42,284 nucleotides of DNA from Parcubacteria group bacterium RIFCSPLOWO2_01_FULL_48_18 (lineage in GTDB: Bacteria > Patescibacteriota > Minisyncoccia > UBA6257 > WO2-01-48-18), in NCBI GenBank assembly GCA_001824435.1, contig MHXH01000029.1, forward strand, positions 1-42,284, read 5' to 3'. The notes beneath the pieces are model-generated. The model was not told where the DNA came from. It saw nothing but the letters and a program-made list of their open reading frames with translations, and did not search any database. Shown piece after piece: positions 23,879-31,454 of the stretch (its first letter is position 1; each line of letters opens with the position of its first letter). The position numbers and the translations under genes were made by a program.

Positions 23879-25225
23879 ATGAAGGTATTGACGGCCCATG
23901 CGGAAAAATTGGAAGCGGCGCTGTGGTGGTTATTGGTTGTTTGGATTCCGTTCGGGACGAGGAAATTCATTCTGTCGTTTGCGCCGCAGTTCAGTGAATA
24001 CGAAAGCGTCTTCGTATACGCAAGCGATTTTTTGATTGCCGGGTTGGCAGTTTTATTGTTGTGGAGGCTGGGAAAGAAATTTTTTTCTCGCGTTCCGAAA
24101 CTGTTGTGGATTTTTCTTGCGGTAGCAGCAGCTTCTGTAGTATTGGCATTCCACGTTCCTCTTGCACTCTATTCATTCGGAAGGCTTGTGCTCGCAGCGC
24201 TGTTTTTTGTTATTACGGCGTACGTTCTCGAAGCGCCGAAAAAATTTGACGCCGTACTGAAAATTGTCGCGGCGTCGAGCGTATTCCAAGCCCTTGTTGG
24301 CATTGCCCAGTTTTTTACGCAGCAAAGTATTGGTTTACGGCTTTTGGGAGAATCGCAGATCGGCATTCATATCGTCGGAGCGGCAAAAGTATATACCGAG
24401 TATGGATATTTTTTGCGGGCGTACGGCACGCTGCCGCACGCAAACATCTATGCCGCTTTTCTTGTATTAGGGCTCATTTCTTTATGTTATTTTTGGGTAC
24501 GGAGGAAGGGAGAGTTTCGTATATATACATCGCCGACTTGGCTCGCGCAAGATGTTTTACTTGGCATTTCCATATTTTTGGTGCTGATGGGGCTTGTAGT
24601 TTCTTTTTCGCGCTCGGGGTGGATAAGCGCGATGGCTGGAATTGTCTGTTTTTTCGCGCTCTCGTCTATTCGGAGGGGGTATCGGCTTGAGGTTGCGCGG
24701 CTCGTCGTGGTGCTGTTTGTTTCAGTTGTCCTTTTGTATCAATTGTTTCAATTCGCGATCAGTCCGCGCATTGAGGCAACTTACCGAGGAGACTATTCAA
24801 TATCGTCGCGGCTCATGTATAACAAGCTCGGCGTTGATCTTATAAAAGAGAGGCCGTGGGGGGTGGGCATTGGCAACCAGATGCCCCATGCCGTAACGCA
24901 TCGGTTGTATCAGAATTTGGGGATGACGCAGCGCTGGGAATGGCAGCCAATACATAATTTATATATACTGATGGCAGCGGAAATCGGGATAGCGGGACTC
25001 GCGGCATTTTTTGTTCTTTTAATTTTCGTGCTTCGCGGCTCGGGTTTTAAAAACCAAATTGTGCAGCTAAACCCGCAGAAACTTGTTTCGGTATCCCTAT
25101 TGTTCGCGCTGTTGATTTTCGGTTTATTCGATCATTTTCTTTGGGATTTACAGCCCGGGCGGCTGATGTTATGGTTGGTTTTGGGATCGGTGGCGGCGAG
25201 GCGAAATTATAACTCTTCTCACTAA
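23879..25225 (+). CDS. O-antigen ligase/polymerase-like membrane protein (Wzy/WaaL fold)
   Basis: A 448-aa polytopic membrane protein with roughly ten to twelve hydrophobic helices. RAYGTLPHANIYAAFLV and VVSFSRSGWISAMAG (about 240-255), followed later by HNLYILMAAEIGIAGLAAFF, match the O-antigen ligase / Wzy_C pattern, where Arg and His residues in large outer loops handle undecaprenyl-linked glycan. The likely role is polymerising or attaching a surface polysaccharide, or glycosylating pilins. No glycosyltransferase genes are adjacent, so the partner pathway is elsewhere. The upstream 210 bp (23669-23878) shows no gene. Confidence 0.85.
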   Translation: MKVLTAHAEKLEAALWWLLVVWIPFGTRKFILSFAPQFSEYESVFVYASDFLIAGLAVLLLWRLGKKFFSRVPKLLWIFLAVAAASVVLAFHVPLALYSFGRLVLAALFFVITAYVLEAPKKFDAVLKIVAASSVFQALVGIAQFFTQQSIGLRLLGESQIGIHIVGAAKVYTEYGYFLRAYGTLPHANIYAAFLVLGLISLCYFWVRRKGEFRIYTSPTWLAQDVLLGISIFLVLMGLVVSFSRSGWISAMAGIVCFFALSSIRRGYRLEVARLVVVLFVSVVLLYQLFQFAISPRIEATYRGDYSISSRLMYNKLGVDLIKERPWGVGIGNQMPHAVTHRLYQNLGMTQRWEWQPIHNLYILMAAEIGIAGLAAFFVLLIFVLRGSGFKNQIVQLNPQKLVSVSLLFALLIFGLFDHFLWDLQPGRLMLWLVLGSVAARRNYNSSH

Positions 25226-25232
25226 ACGCTTC

Positions 25233-25345
25233 GTTTTTGAACAAACACTACTCGCTCCGACCGGGAGGGCCCACTCCGGTCCGACCGCGGTCGGACCTTC
25301 GTCATCCTTTCCGGCTCTCCGCTTCGTGTGTTTGTTATCAAAAAC
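25233..25345. repeat. Palindromic element with terminal inverted repeats
   Basis: GTTTTTGAACAAACAC at 25233-25248 is inverted at 25328-25345 with a 2-base insertion. In the middle is a perfect 20-bp palindrome, GGTCCGACCGCGGTCGGACC (25278-25297). It lies between the 3' end of the membrane protein gene and the tRNA cluster. Confidence 0.6.
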
Positions 25346-25420
25346 TGCGCTATATCGTTCGAAGAATTATAATTTCTTTAAGAAAGACTGCGAAGAGAAG
25401 AAAGAAAATATTTCGACTCA

Positions 25421-25440
25421 CGCCCTCGTAGTTCAACGGA
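25421..25440 (+). pseudogene. tRNA 5'-end fragment
   Basis: CGCCCTCGTAGTTCAACGGA resembles the first 20 nt of a tRNA, and its last 14 bases repeat exactly in the intact tRNA-Arg at 25464-25477. Nothing tRNA-like follows it. Confidence 0.5.
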
Positions 25441-25458
25441 CCCCAACACTAAAAATAC

Positions 25459-25530
25459 GCGCCCGTAGTTCAACGGATAGGACGCATCCCTCCGAAGGAT
25501 GAGATCGAGGTTCAATTCCTCGCGGGCGCA
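25459..25530 (+). tRNA. tRNA-Arg (CCG)
   Basis: Acceptor GCGCCCG/CGGGCGC is perfect, the anticodon loop is CTCCGAA with anticodon CCG, and the T loop is TTCAATT. CCA is not encoded. Confidence 0.93.
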
Positions 25531-25652
25531 CTTAAATCCAAAAGGTGTTGTTTGGGGGATCAAAATTAAGATACCCCCGAGCGCGATTGCGCTACGGGGG
25601 TTGTTCTTCTCGTCTATCCGCCATCTCGGCACATCTGAAACTATGAGTTGCA

Positions 25653-25739
25653 TGGCGAGGGGAGGATTCGAACCTCCGGTGTTTACCGCGTGGGTGCCTG
25701 ATCTACAGTCAGGTGCCATCGCCGCTAGGCGACCTCGCC
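25653..25739 (-). tRNA. tRNA-Tyr (GTA)
   Basis: Acceptor GGCGAGG/CCTCGCC, anticodon stem CCTGA/TCAGG with loop CTGTAGA, a long variable arm and T loop TTCGAAT. The long arm is as expected for bacterial tRNA-Tyr. CCA is not encoded. Confidence 0.93.
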
Positions 25740-25768
25740 GGCCCATTGGTCTGCGGAATCTTCCTGCA

Positions 25769-25842
25769 TCAGGTGGTCGGGAATCGAACCCGAATGCCCG
25801 GGGCCACAACCCGGTCCTTTGGCCAGTTAAGGTACTCACCTG
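25769..25842 (-). tRNA. tRNA-His (GTG)
   Basis: Anticodon stem CCGGG/CCCGG with loop TTGTGGC, T arm TCGGG-TTCGATT-CCCGA, D stem CCTT/AAGG. The acceptor pairs as CAGGTG/CACCTG, which leaves one extra base before the D stem and a mismatch at the seventh pair. The usual His 5' G is not obvious. Confidence 0.85.
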
Positions 25843-25849
25843 AACAACA

Positions 25850-25923
25850 TACCCTCGACAGGATTTGAACCTGTAACCCCCGGATTAGAAGTCCGGCGCT
25901 CTATCCAGTTGAGCTACGAGGGC
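25850..25923 (-). tRNA. tRNA-Arg (TCT)
   Basis: Acceptor GCCCTCG/CGAGGGT with a terminal G-U pair, anticodon loop CTTCTAA (anticodon TCT) and T arm ACAGG-TTCAAAT-CCTGT. CCA is not encoded. Confidence 0.92.
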
Positions 25924-25954
25924 CTTCTTTTTACGGCAAGCTTGCGTTCGCCCA

Positions 25955-26028
25955 TGGGCCCTCTGGGATTTGAACCCAGGACCGACGGATTATGAGTCCG
26001 TTGCTCTAACCGCCTGAGCTAAGGGCCC
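25955..26028 (-). tRNA. tRNA with CAT anticodon, probably Ile2
   Basis: Acceptor GGGCCCT/AGGGCCC is perfect and the anticodon loop is CTCATAA. The 5' part, GGGCCCTTAGCTCAG, is closest to bacterial tRNA-Ile2, whose C34 becomes lysidine, but elongator Met cannot be excluded. Confidence 0.9.
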
Positions 26029-26056
26029 CGTATTCATGGTTGGTTTAAGCGAAGAA

Positions 26057-26084
26057 ACGGGTCGCCTGTATAAGCGCGACCCGT
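26057..26084 (-). terminator. Hairpin after the glycine-zipper gene
   Basis: ACGGGTCGC at 26057-26065 pairs perfectly with GCGACCCGT at 26076-26084. Read leftwards it is followed by TTCTTC, a weak T tract. Confidence 0.6.
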
Positions 26085-26091
26085 CCAGGTC

Positions 26092-26727
26092 TTACCGCAA
26101 CCACTGGGTGTCATGCCACTCGATGCGTGGGTTGCCCCACGTATCTTCGTAGACCGTTACCAGTAGTTTCCTGCCCTCCCATCGCGAGACGACTTCATCG
26201 ATGTAGGTGAACTCGCGACGGTTTCCGTTTTCGTCCACAACCTCGATGGTGAGGCGCGCTACCGGGTCTTCGTGAGCCAGCTCTTGGCTTACCAACAGTC
26301 CGGCAGCTGCACCGAGCGCGCCGCTTTCGAGTTCCCGATCCTTGGGTGCTGCGAGTGCGCCGATGACTGTGCCGATGACGGCGCCGATCGCAGCTGCCCG
26401 AGGCCGGAAATCCTTGCTTCGGAACTTCACGACCGTAGTCGTTCCGGCCGGCTGCAGATCGGTCCCTTGAATCAGGGATTCGGTACTGAGCCTTTTGAAA
26501 CCGAGGTCGACGCAGCCTACGCGAAGTTGATTGTCCACCATGATGACTACATCTCCGCGCGTATTCCTGATCTTCCCGGTTCCTGGCATCATCCTCCTTG
26601 CACAGACGTTGTAGTCGCGAGTGTCAGGAACAGCCTCCACGTGCGACACACTTACCTGCGCCGCCGCGCTAGAGGAGCCGACTACTGTCGCGACAGCGAT
26701 CGCGAGAATGCCAATCATCCTTTTCAT
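26092..26727 (-). CDS. Exported glycine-zipper protein, 211 aa
   Basis: A signal peptide is clear: MKRMIGILAIAVATVVGSSS followed by AAAQ, with probable cleavage after AAA. The mature part has a beta-rich N-terminal half (VVIMVDNQLRVGCVDLGF), then a glycine-zipper-like hydrophobic stretch AAAIGAVIGTVIGALAAP and GALGAAAGLLVSQ (about 110-150), and a beta-rich end (ARLTIEVVDENGNRREFTY). Two Cys residues outside the signal could form a disulfide. Glycine-zipper segments usually insert in membranes. I do not recognise a family. It has a near-consensus promoter (26811-26839), a roughly 75-nt leader and a perfect AAGGAGG site. Base composition is more GC-rich than its flanks, so transfer is possible. 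Confidence 0.8.
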   Translation of the reverse strand: MKRMIGILAIAVATVVGSSSAAAQVSVSHVEAVPDTRDYNVCARRMMPGTGKIRNTRGDVVIMVDNQLRVGCVDLGFKRLSTESLIQGTDLQPAGTTTVVKFRSKDFRPRAAAIGAVIGTVIGALAAPKDRELESGALGAAAGLLVSQELAHEDPVARLTIEVVDENGNRREFTYIDEVVSRWEGRKLLVTVYEDTWGNPRIEWHDTQWLR

Positions 26728-26810
26728 GCTTCCTCCTTATCTGTAAGTACGGACATATGCGACATTGTCATAGGAGGGTTCGAAAAAGAAACTCTCCATT
26801 TACCGTTTCT

Positions 26811-26839
26811 ATTATAGCATAAAGTATACCTTCGGTCAA
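26811..26839 (-). promoter_or_regulatory. Near-consensus promoter of the glycine-zipper gene
   Basis: Minus strand TTGACC (26834-26839), 17-bp spacer, TATAAT (26811-26816). Confidence 0.75.
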
Positions 26840-26855
26840 GGGGGGGGTCGCTCAC

Positions 26856-26979
26856 GTAACCCCTCACACCTCCAAACACCGATTTGGCTTTGTTAAACCA
26901 TATTTTGATATCACCCATAAAAACGGAGCGGTTTACGACCGTTCAATAGAGCCATATTTTATGGGGTGTGAGGGGTTAC
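26856..26979. repeat. 124-bp element with 15-bp perfect terminal inverted repeats
   Basis: GTAACCCCTCACACC at 26856-26870 is exactly inverted at 26965-26979. A second symmetry, AACGG/CCGTT, lies inside. No ORF. Confidence 0.65.
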
Positions 26980-27002
26980 TTACTCACAAGTCCGAGGTGC
27001 TT

Positions 27003-27120
27003 GCCGAAAGGCAAAGAATTTTGGCTCATTCTCGCCGGGCTTTCAATTTTATGCGTAAATTGAGTGCTTGGGCCATGCCAAAACAGCCTCAAAATCCGTC
27101 AAAACTCTTTGCCTTTCGGC
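27003..27120. repeat. 118-bp element with 21-bp terminal inverted repeats
   Basis: GCCGAAAGGCAAAGAATTTT at 27003-27022 is inverted with one mismatch at 27100-27120. An inner near-palindrome, CAATTTTATGCGTAAATTG, makes the whole a hairpin. Positions 26728-27246 hold only the promoter, these two elements and short hairpins (TGCCTGTCGGCAGG and CTGCCGATAGGCAG). Confidence 0.65.
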
Positions 27121-27246
27121 ATGATGATGTGGAGCCCCACGGTTAAAGCCTTGCCTGTCGGCAGGTAGGGCTGTCTGCCGATAGGCAGATGTGGTTCCTT
27201 GGCGTGTGGACAGAGGGACACTTCAGAGCTGTGAGGAGATACGCGC

Positions 27247-28650
27247 TTAGAGTTTTCCGGCTACGCGGGTAAAAAATTCTCTCATGCGTGTATCGATGTC
27301 GCCTGCGCCCATGAAGATAATGCAGCGTCGGTTTAAGTTTTTTTTGTTTTGAAGCCGTTGTATTACCGAGGCGAATGACGGGAAATATTTGGCGCGATCT
27401 ATTTTTTCCGCAAGCTCTTTGCTCGTTTTCATTCTGCCCCGGTATTCCCGGCCGGCAACTTGATATGTCGGGAGAAGCCATAGTTCGTCGGCGAGATCAA
27501 ACGCGTGGACGAAATCATTAAATAATTTTGTCAGCCGATCGATTTGGTGCGGCTGATAGATAACCAGTAGTTTTTTGTTCGGATGTTTTTCGCGAAAGGC
27601 CGCAAGCGTTGCTTTAATTTCGGTCGGATGATGAGCATAATCGGAATAGATTAAAGCTGAAGGGTTAAGGTTGGAAGTTTTTGGACCGCCATTGATCTTA
27701 AATCTCAAATTTTTAATCTTTAGTTGTTCCATTCTGCGCCATGCGCCGCGGTAGCGCGAGAGTGCTTCCCGCGCGATTGATTTTTTGACGCCAAGCAGCT
27801 TGGCTGCCTGCCATGCGGCTTCGGCATTGATCTGGTTGTGGATACCGGGAATCTGAAGCGGCCATCGTCGCCCCCCTCTTTTTATACGAGCTTGACTACT
27901 CGCATATTCGCGCGAATAAGTGAATGGTTTTGAATCCGTTTTTATGCCGAAATAAACTACGCATGATTGTGTCTTTTGCGTCAAGAATCGCGAGTTATTA
28001 TCATGTTTATTGAGAATCAGATAGCCTTCTTTTGGTAGGCGGGCCGCATATTGAGCAAAAGCTCGTTTTACGCCGGATAGATTTTTATACGTATCCAGAT
28101 GTTCGCGATCAATGTTGGTAACGATCGCTATTGTGGGAAAGTAGTGTAAAAAGGCCCGCGCCCATTCGTCCGCTTCAAGAATGAGGTAGCTGCTTTTTCC
28201 CGGCCGGAAATTGCTGTTACCGAATTCTTTAAGCTTAGTGCCAAGGATAACCGTCGGATCAAAGCCGGCCCGTGCTGTGATGAGGGCAAGCATTGCGGCG
28301 GTGGTGCTCTTTCCGTGGCTGCCGGAGACGGTGATGGCGAAGTAGCGTTTGGTTATCTCGCCGAGGGCTTCGGGATAGCTTTGGGTTTTTATGCCGAGAC
28401 GGCGAGCTTCGATAAGCTGCGGATTGTCGGGCCTGACAGCGAGGGAATAGATTATCAAGTCGCATGATGTTGCGGCGGCAGGACGCGCGTGGTTGCCGAT
28501 ATACACTTGTATGCCGGTTCTTTTAAGGTCATCGGTAATTTCTGAAGCGGTTGAATCTGATCCGCTCACGCGCCATCCCCAATGCAAAAAAGCGCGAGCC
28601 AACGCGCTCACGCCGATGCCGCCGATCCCGATAAAATGCACATGCTTCAA
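27247..28650 (-). CDS. murC: UDP-N-acetylmuramate-L-alanine ligase
   Basis: A 467-aa Mur ligase that adds L-Ala to UDP-MurNAc, the first peptide step of peptidoglycan. The N-terminal Rossmann motif is HFIGIGGIGVSALA (4-17), the ATP loop is GSHGKST (110-116, usually GTHGKT), then EADEWARAF, VTNIDREHLD and DYAHHPTEI (338-346). Residues 311-333, LKIKNLRFKI followed by NGGPKTSNLNP, fall between RRMEQ and IYSDYAHHP, where MurC normally has only a few residues; they are coded by an AT-rich short repeat. The start MKHVHFIGIGG fits the family. Together with the PBP gene it shows that the organism makes a cell wall. Confidence 0.95.
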   Translation of the reverse strand: MKHVHFIGIGGIGVSALARAFLHWGWRVSGSDSTASEITDDLKRTGIQVYIGNHARPAAATSCDLIIYSLAVRPDNPQLIEARRLGIKTQSYPEALGEITKRYFAITVSGSHGKSTTAAMLALITARAGFDPTVILGTKLKEFGNSNFRPGKSSYLILEADEWARAFLHYFPTIAIVTNIDREHLDTYKNLSGVKRAFAQYAARLPKEGYLILNKHDNNSRFLTQKTQSCVVYFGIKTDSKPFTYSREYASSQARIKRGGRRWPLQIPGIHNQINAEAAWQAAKLLGVKKSIAREALSRYRGAWRRMEQLKIKNLRFKINGGPKTSNLNPSALIYSDYAHHPTEIKATLAAFREKHPNKKLLVIYQPHQIDRLTKLFNDFVHAFDLADELWLLPTYQVAGREYRGRMKTSKELAEKIDRAKYFPSFASVIQRLQNKKNLNRRCIIFMGAGDIDTRMREFFTRVAGKL

Positions 28651-28718
28651 AGATTAAATCCGAAGCGCGAAATCCGAAACCCGAAACAGTGTCGGGGAAC
28701 GATATTCGAATCTCGAAC

Positions 28719-29366
28719 TCACTTACTGAAGTATCTATCAAATTCCTTCATTGATTCTATAAATTCTTGGTTGAGAGCGTTGATGTTCCGAATTTCTCTG
28801 TTGATCTCGTCTACACGGGTTTGAATTTCTATGCCCGGGGAAGCCACGCCATTAAGATGTGCTTTCAGTTTAAGTCGCAATTCTTCAAGAAGCTGAGACA
28901 AGAGCTGGCTGTAAGAGATGAGTTTATTGATCAGTTGTACCTCGGCTAAGATTGCTCCCTGCGCTTTTGTCTGTGCTTCGGGAGGATATACCTGTTCTAG
29001 ATTTCTGAGCATTACTTCCAGCTGTTTGGAAAGACTAACCGCACTGTCGGCAACCGCCTTGTTTTCTTCTAGGGCCCGCGCGGACAAATCCAGCGCCGCT
29101 CGATAGTCGCCGCCGACATCATACGTGGATATTAAATACAGGCGGTCGTTTGATTCGCTGACGACATCAACGATTTCCTGCGCGATCAATGCTCCTTGAA
29201 GCCGCGCCGCGTTGAATTCGTTCGGCACATGAGGACGCGGGCCGGCAAAAAACGTCCACGCGCCATACAGTAAAAAGCCGGCGACAATTGCAGTCGCGAC
29301 AGAACGGAGATGTCTTTTTCGAATGCGGAAAGAGAGTACGCCGTCCATGATCATAGGAATTTGCAT
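28719..29366 (-). CDS. Membrane-anchored coiled-coil protein, 215 aa
   Basis: I do not recognise this protein. After a basic start (FRIRKRHLR) there is one membrane helix, SVATAIVAGFLLYGAWTFFAG (about 21-41), then an all-helical exterior with long stretches of Leu, Glu and Gln: EENKAVADSAVSLSKQLEVM and ELRLKLKAHLNG. The orientation should be N-in, C-out. In-frame ATGs at residues 5 and 7 could be the start instead, and no ribosome binding site decides. It lies upstream of murC on the same strand with a 68-bp spacer made of short repeats, so a link to envelope functions is possible but unproven. Confidence 0.72.
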   Translation of the reverse strand: MQIPMIMDGVLSFRIRKRHLRSVATAIVAGFLLYGAWTFFAGPRPHVPNEFNAARLQGALIAQEIVDVVSESNDRLYLISTYDVGGDYRAALDLSARALEENKAVADSAVSLSKQLEVMLRNLEQVYPPEAQTKAQGAILAEVQLINKLISYSQLLSQLLEELRLKLKAHLNGVASPGIEIQTRVDEINREIRNINALNQEFIESMKEFDRYFSK

Positions 29367-29464
29367 TTTTTATCATCATACACGGTGTCCAAAAAAAATC
29401 AACCCAGAAGAAAGAAATGGTGGAGCACGCAAAATCAAAAATTGTTCGGAAAGTCTTATCTTGG

Positions 29465-29535
29465 AGCGGGATACCAGAATCGAACTGGCGTCTACTCCTT
29501 GGAAGGGAGTCGTACTGCCACTGTACTAATCCCGC
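29465..29535 (-). tRNA. tRNA-Gly (TCC)
   Basis: Acceptor GCGGGAT/ATCCCGC with discriminator T as usual for Gly, anticodon loop CTTCCAA (anticodon TCC), T loop TTCGATT. CCA is not encoded at the end as defined; the following bases read CCA by chance or as a remnant. Confidence 0.92.
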
Positions 29536-29560
29536 AAATGTCGTCGAAGTTGATATACGG

Positions 29561-29602
29561 GGCTTGGAGGGCAGTCATAATGGCCACTATACGACGGCCC
29601 GC
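29561..29602 (-). pseudogene. tRNA-Gly-like 5' half
   Basis: The 42-nt sequence begins GCGGGCCGTCGTATAGTGGC and runs through a D arm to an anticodon-like CTCCAAG. It then diverges: there is no matching 3' anticodon strand, T arm or acceptor. It lies 25 bp upstream of the intact tRNA-Gly on the same strand and shares its layout. Confidence 0.6.
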
Positions 29603-29695
29603 AAAATGATGTTTTCGCAGATGCATAAGCTGTACGTGATGGATTATACCAGGGGGCAACCAGCGGTTGCAATTTAAGCCGAAAACGACAAATAA

Positions 29696-31225
29696 TTACA
29701 CAACCAGTTTTTCGATTTCTTCATCTGACAGCTGCAAAAAGTTTTGTGCAAGTAAGACTTTAACGATCTTATGTTTTTCTTCAAGGGTTAAAAACTGCTC
29801 TGGACCGCCCGAGGGCTTTCCTGCCGCAAGCCATTTCTTAAAACAATCGCCATAACTTTCGAGCGGAATTCTAATCAAAACAATATCATCAACCGGCCGC
29901 TTCACATACCGCAAGTATTTGGATTCGGCAATGTGCTTGCGCGCCTCCCCAATCTGTCTTTCCTTATCAAACAATATCGAATTGAGTTTTGTGATTGTAA
30001 ACTGTATGCCGACCCTTCTTTTATTCTCAACGTATGCTTCTCGCATCATATCCTCACTTTCAACTGCAACGCCGCGGCGCTTTTGGGGTATCACCAATTT
30101 AAAATCATATTTTAACTCGGTGTCTTCCAGCGCATTTGAGTTTTCTATTCTAAAGCCGTATTTTGGATGAGCATATTCAAGACGAGTTAAAAATGTTTTC
30201 ATCATCCGTTCGGCTATGATGCCGGCACTGACTTTGATATTTTGTTCGATGGCTTCAACCGGAACATGGTCAATGCCGAACGAAGTTCCTTCTCGTTCAG
30301 CCAACTCTTCGTCAAAAGATCTTTCGATACGGTGGCGGGCTTCCGTGATATCGGAAAGTTTTCGTAGGCGCCGCCATAGATGATCAGGAACGGATACGTC
30401 CGGCCGATACATGATGCCCCATACGTAATCTGCAACAACATCGCCCTCGCCCACAACTTTTTGATTTCCGTCTTTCATCACAAGCAATGTGCCGCTGGAT
30501 TCATCGTATGAAAGAGTCCGCCTTCCCCCTCGTTCACTGCTTGTATAATCTTCTTTCCTGTCAATTGCCCGAAGACGCCCCTTCAGTTTTTGCATCTCGC
30601 CTTGCTTTTTTCTCTCAAATCCTAAAAGCACGTTACGTTTATGCACATACGAATCAAATTCTGACTGTTCATTGGACGAAAGCCGAATTCCTTGGTTCGT
30701 TTTTACTACTATAGCCTGGACGCGCTCCGGCAGAACATCATATTCGATAAGCAATTGCCCGATTAAGTATTTGCGCTTTTTGCTTCTGGAGTTAACCTTA
30801 GAACCTTTTATATTCCGCATTCGCTCGGGCGAAGAAACCTGTTCGGCCACAAGCATTTGAGAATTCACCGAATCAACCAGAAGCAGCGCCTCTCCAAAAC
30901 ATACCTCTTCTTGCATGACGTCAGAATCCGATTCCCCTCTCCCATTCCGCAACGACATGCTATATTTCTCGCCCAAAAGTCCTTGCCGTTCGGCCCTGTG
31001 TTTATAGGGGAAATCGTATTTTTTTTGCCACCATTCCTGAATAACAAGATCCCGCCTGCGCTGTTCTTCCGGCGCAACACGTTCTCCCTGTAAGTATCTT
31101 TCGATAAGCGGTCGATCTTCTTCAGCAAATAACGCTAAATCGGCATTCAATTCCATAGAAGTTGCTTCGCGCATGGACCGTGGCGGTACCGCTTTTTGCG
31201 ACTCAGAACCTCTTTCGAGCATCAT
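29696..31225 (-). CDS. Uncharacterised 509-aa protein, possible nuclease-like core
   Basis: I do not recognise a named family. The N-terminal half is charged and helical, with stretches such as LIERYLQGERVAPEEQRRRD. In the second half, DTELKYDFKLVIPQKRRGV followed by KRRVGIQFTIT (about 370-425) resembles the core of PD-(D/E)XK nuclease-like folds, which often show D, then (K/Q)F near a strand reading IQ; this is weak. TATAAT lies only about 12 bases before the first ATG, so translation may start at that leaderless ATG or at later Met codons (residues 18 or 24). It is complete, with no signal or membrane segment, and stands alone between tRNA-Gly and the Hsp20 gene. Confidence 0.72.
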   Translation of the reverse strand: MMLERGSESQKAVPPRSMREATSMELNADLALFAEEDRPLIERYLQGERVAPEEQRRRDLVIQEWWQKKYDFPYKHRAERQGLLGEKYSMSLRNGRGESDSDVMQEEVCFGEALLLVDSVNSQMLVAEQVSSPERMRNIKGSKVNSRSKKRKYLIGQLLIEYDVLPERVQAIVVKTNQGIRLSSNEQSEFDSYVHKRNVLLGFERKKQGEMQKLKGRLRAIDRKEDYTSSERGGRRTLSYDESSGTLLVMKDGNQKVVGEGDVVADYVWGIMYRPDVSVPDHLWRRLRKLSDITEARHRIERSFDEELAEREGTSFGIDHVPVEAIEQNIKVSAGIIAERMMKTFLTRLEYAHPKYGFRIENSNALEDTELKYDFKLVIPQKRRGVAVESEDMMREAYVENKRRVGIQFTITKLNSILFDKERQIGEARKHIAESKYLRYVKRPVDDIVLIRIPLESYGDCFKKWLAAGKPSGGPEQFLTLEEKHKIVKVLLAQNFLQLSDEEIEKLVV

Positions 31226-31390
31226 TATGCAATTATACTATCCTATATTTAGAAATCCGTCACGTTATGCGAAGTTTCATTTCTACAGTACATCGGCGGT
31301 CCTCTGGCCAAAAGCCCAAAAGGACTTCCTTGGGAGCAGCTTGGATGTGATCCGACTGATTGATCCCCTCAATGGATCATCAGGGTAATC

Positions 31391-31408
31391 AAAAAACCCC
31401 CTTGGGGG
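31391..31408 (-). terminator. Terminator of the hsp20 gene
   Basis: Minus strand CCCCC-AA-GGGGG (31397-31408) followed by TTTTTT (31391-31396). Confidence 0.82.
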
Positions 31409-31454
31409 AATTCGTCGGTCGGTTTTTTATCCGCGCCATTCAAAGAGAAATTGA

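Noticed and set aside
25378-25839. Minus-strand ORF of 153 codons over the tRNA cluster
   Set aside because: It covers tRNA-Tyr, part of tRNA-His and the complement of tRNA-Arg; chance frame.
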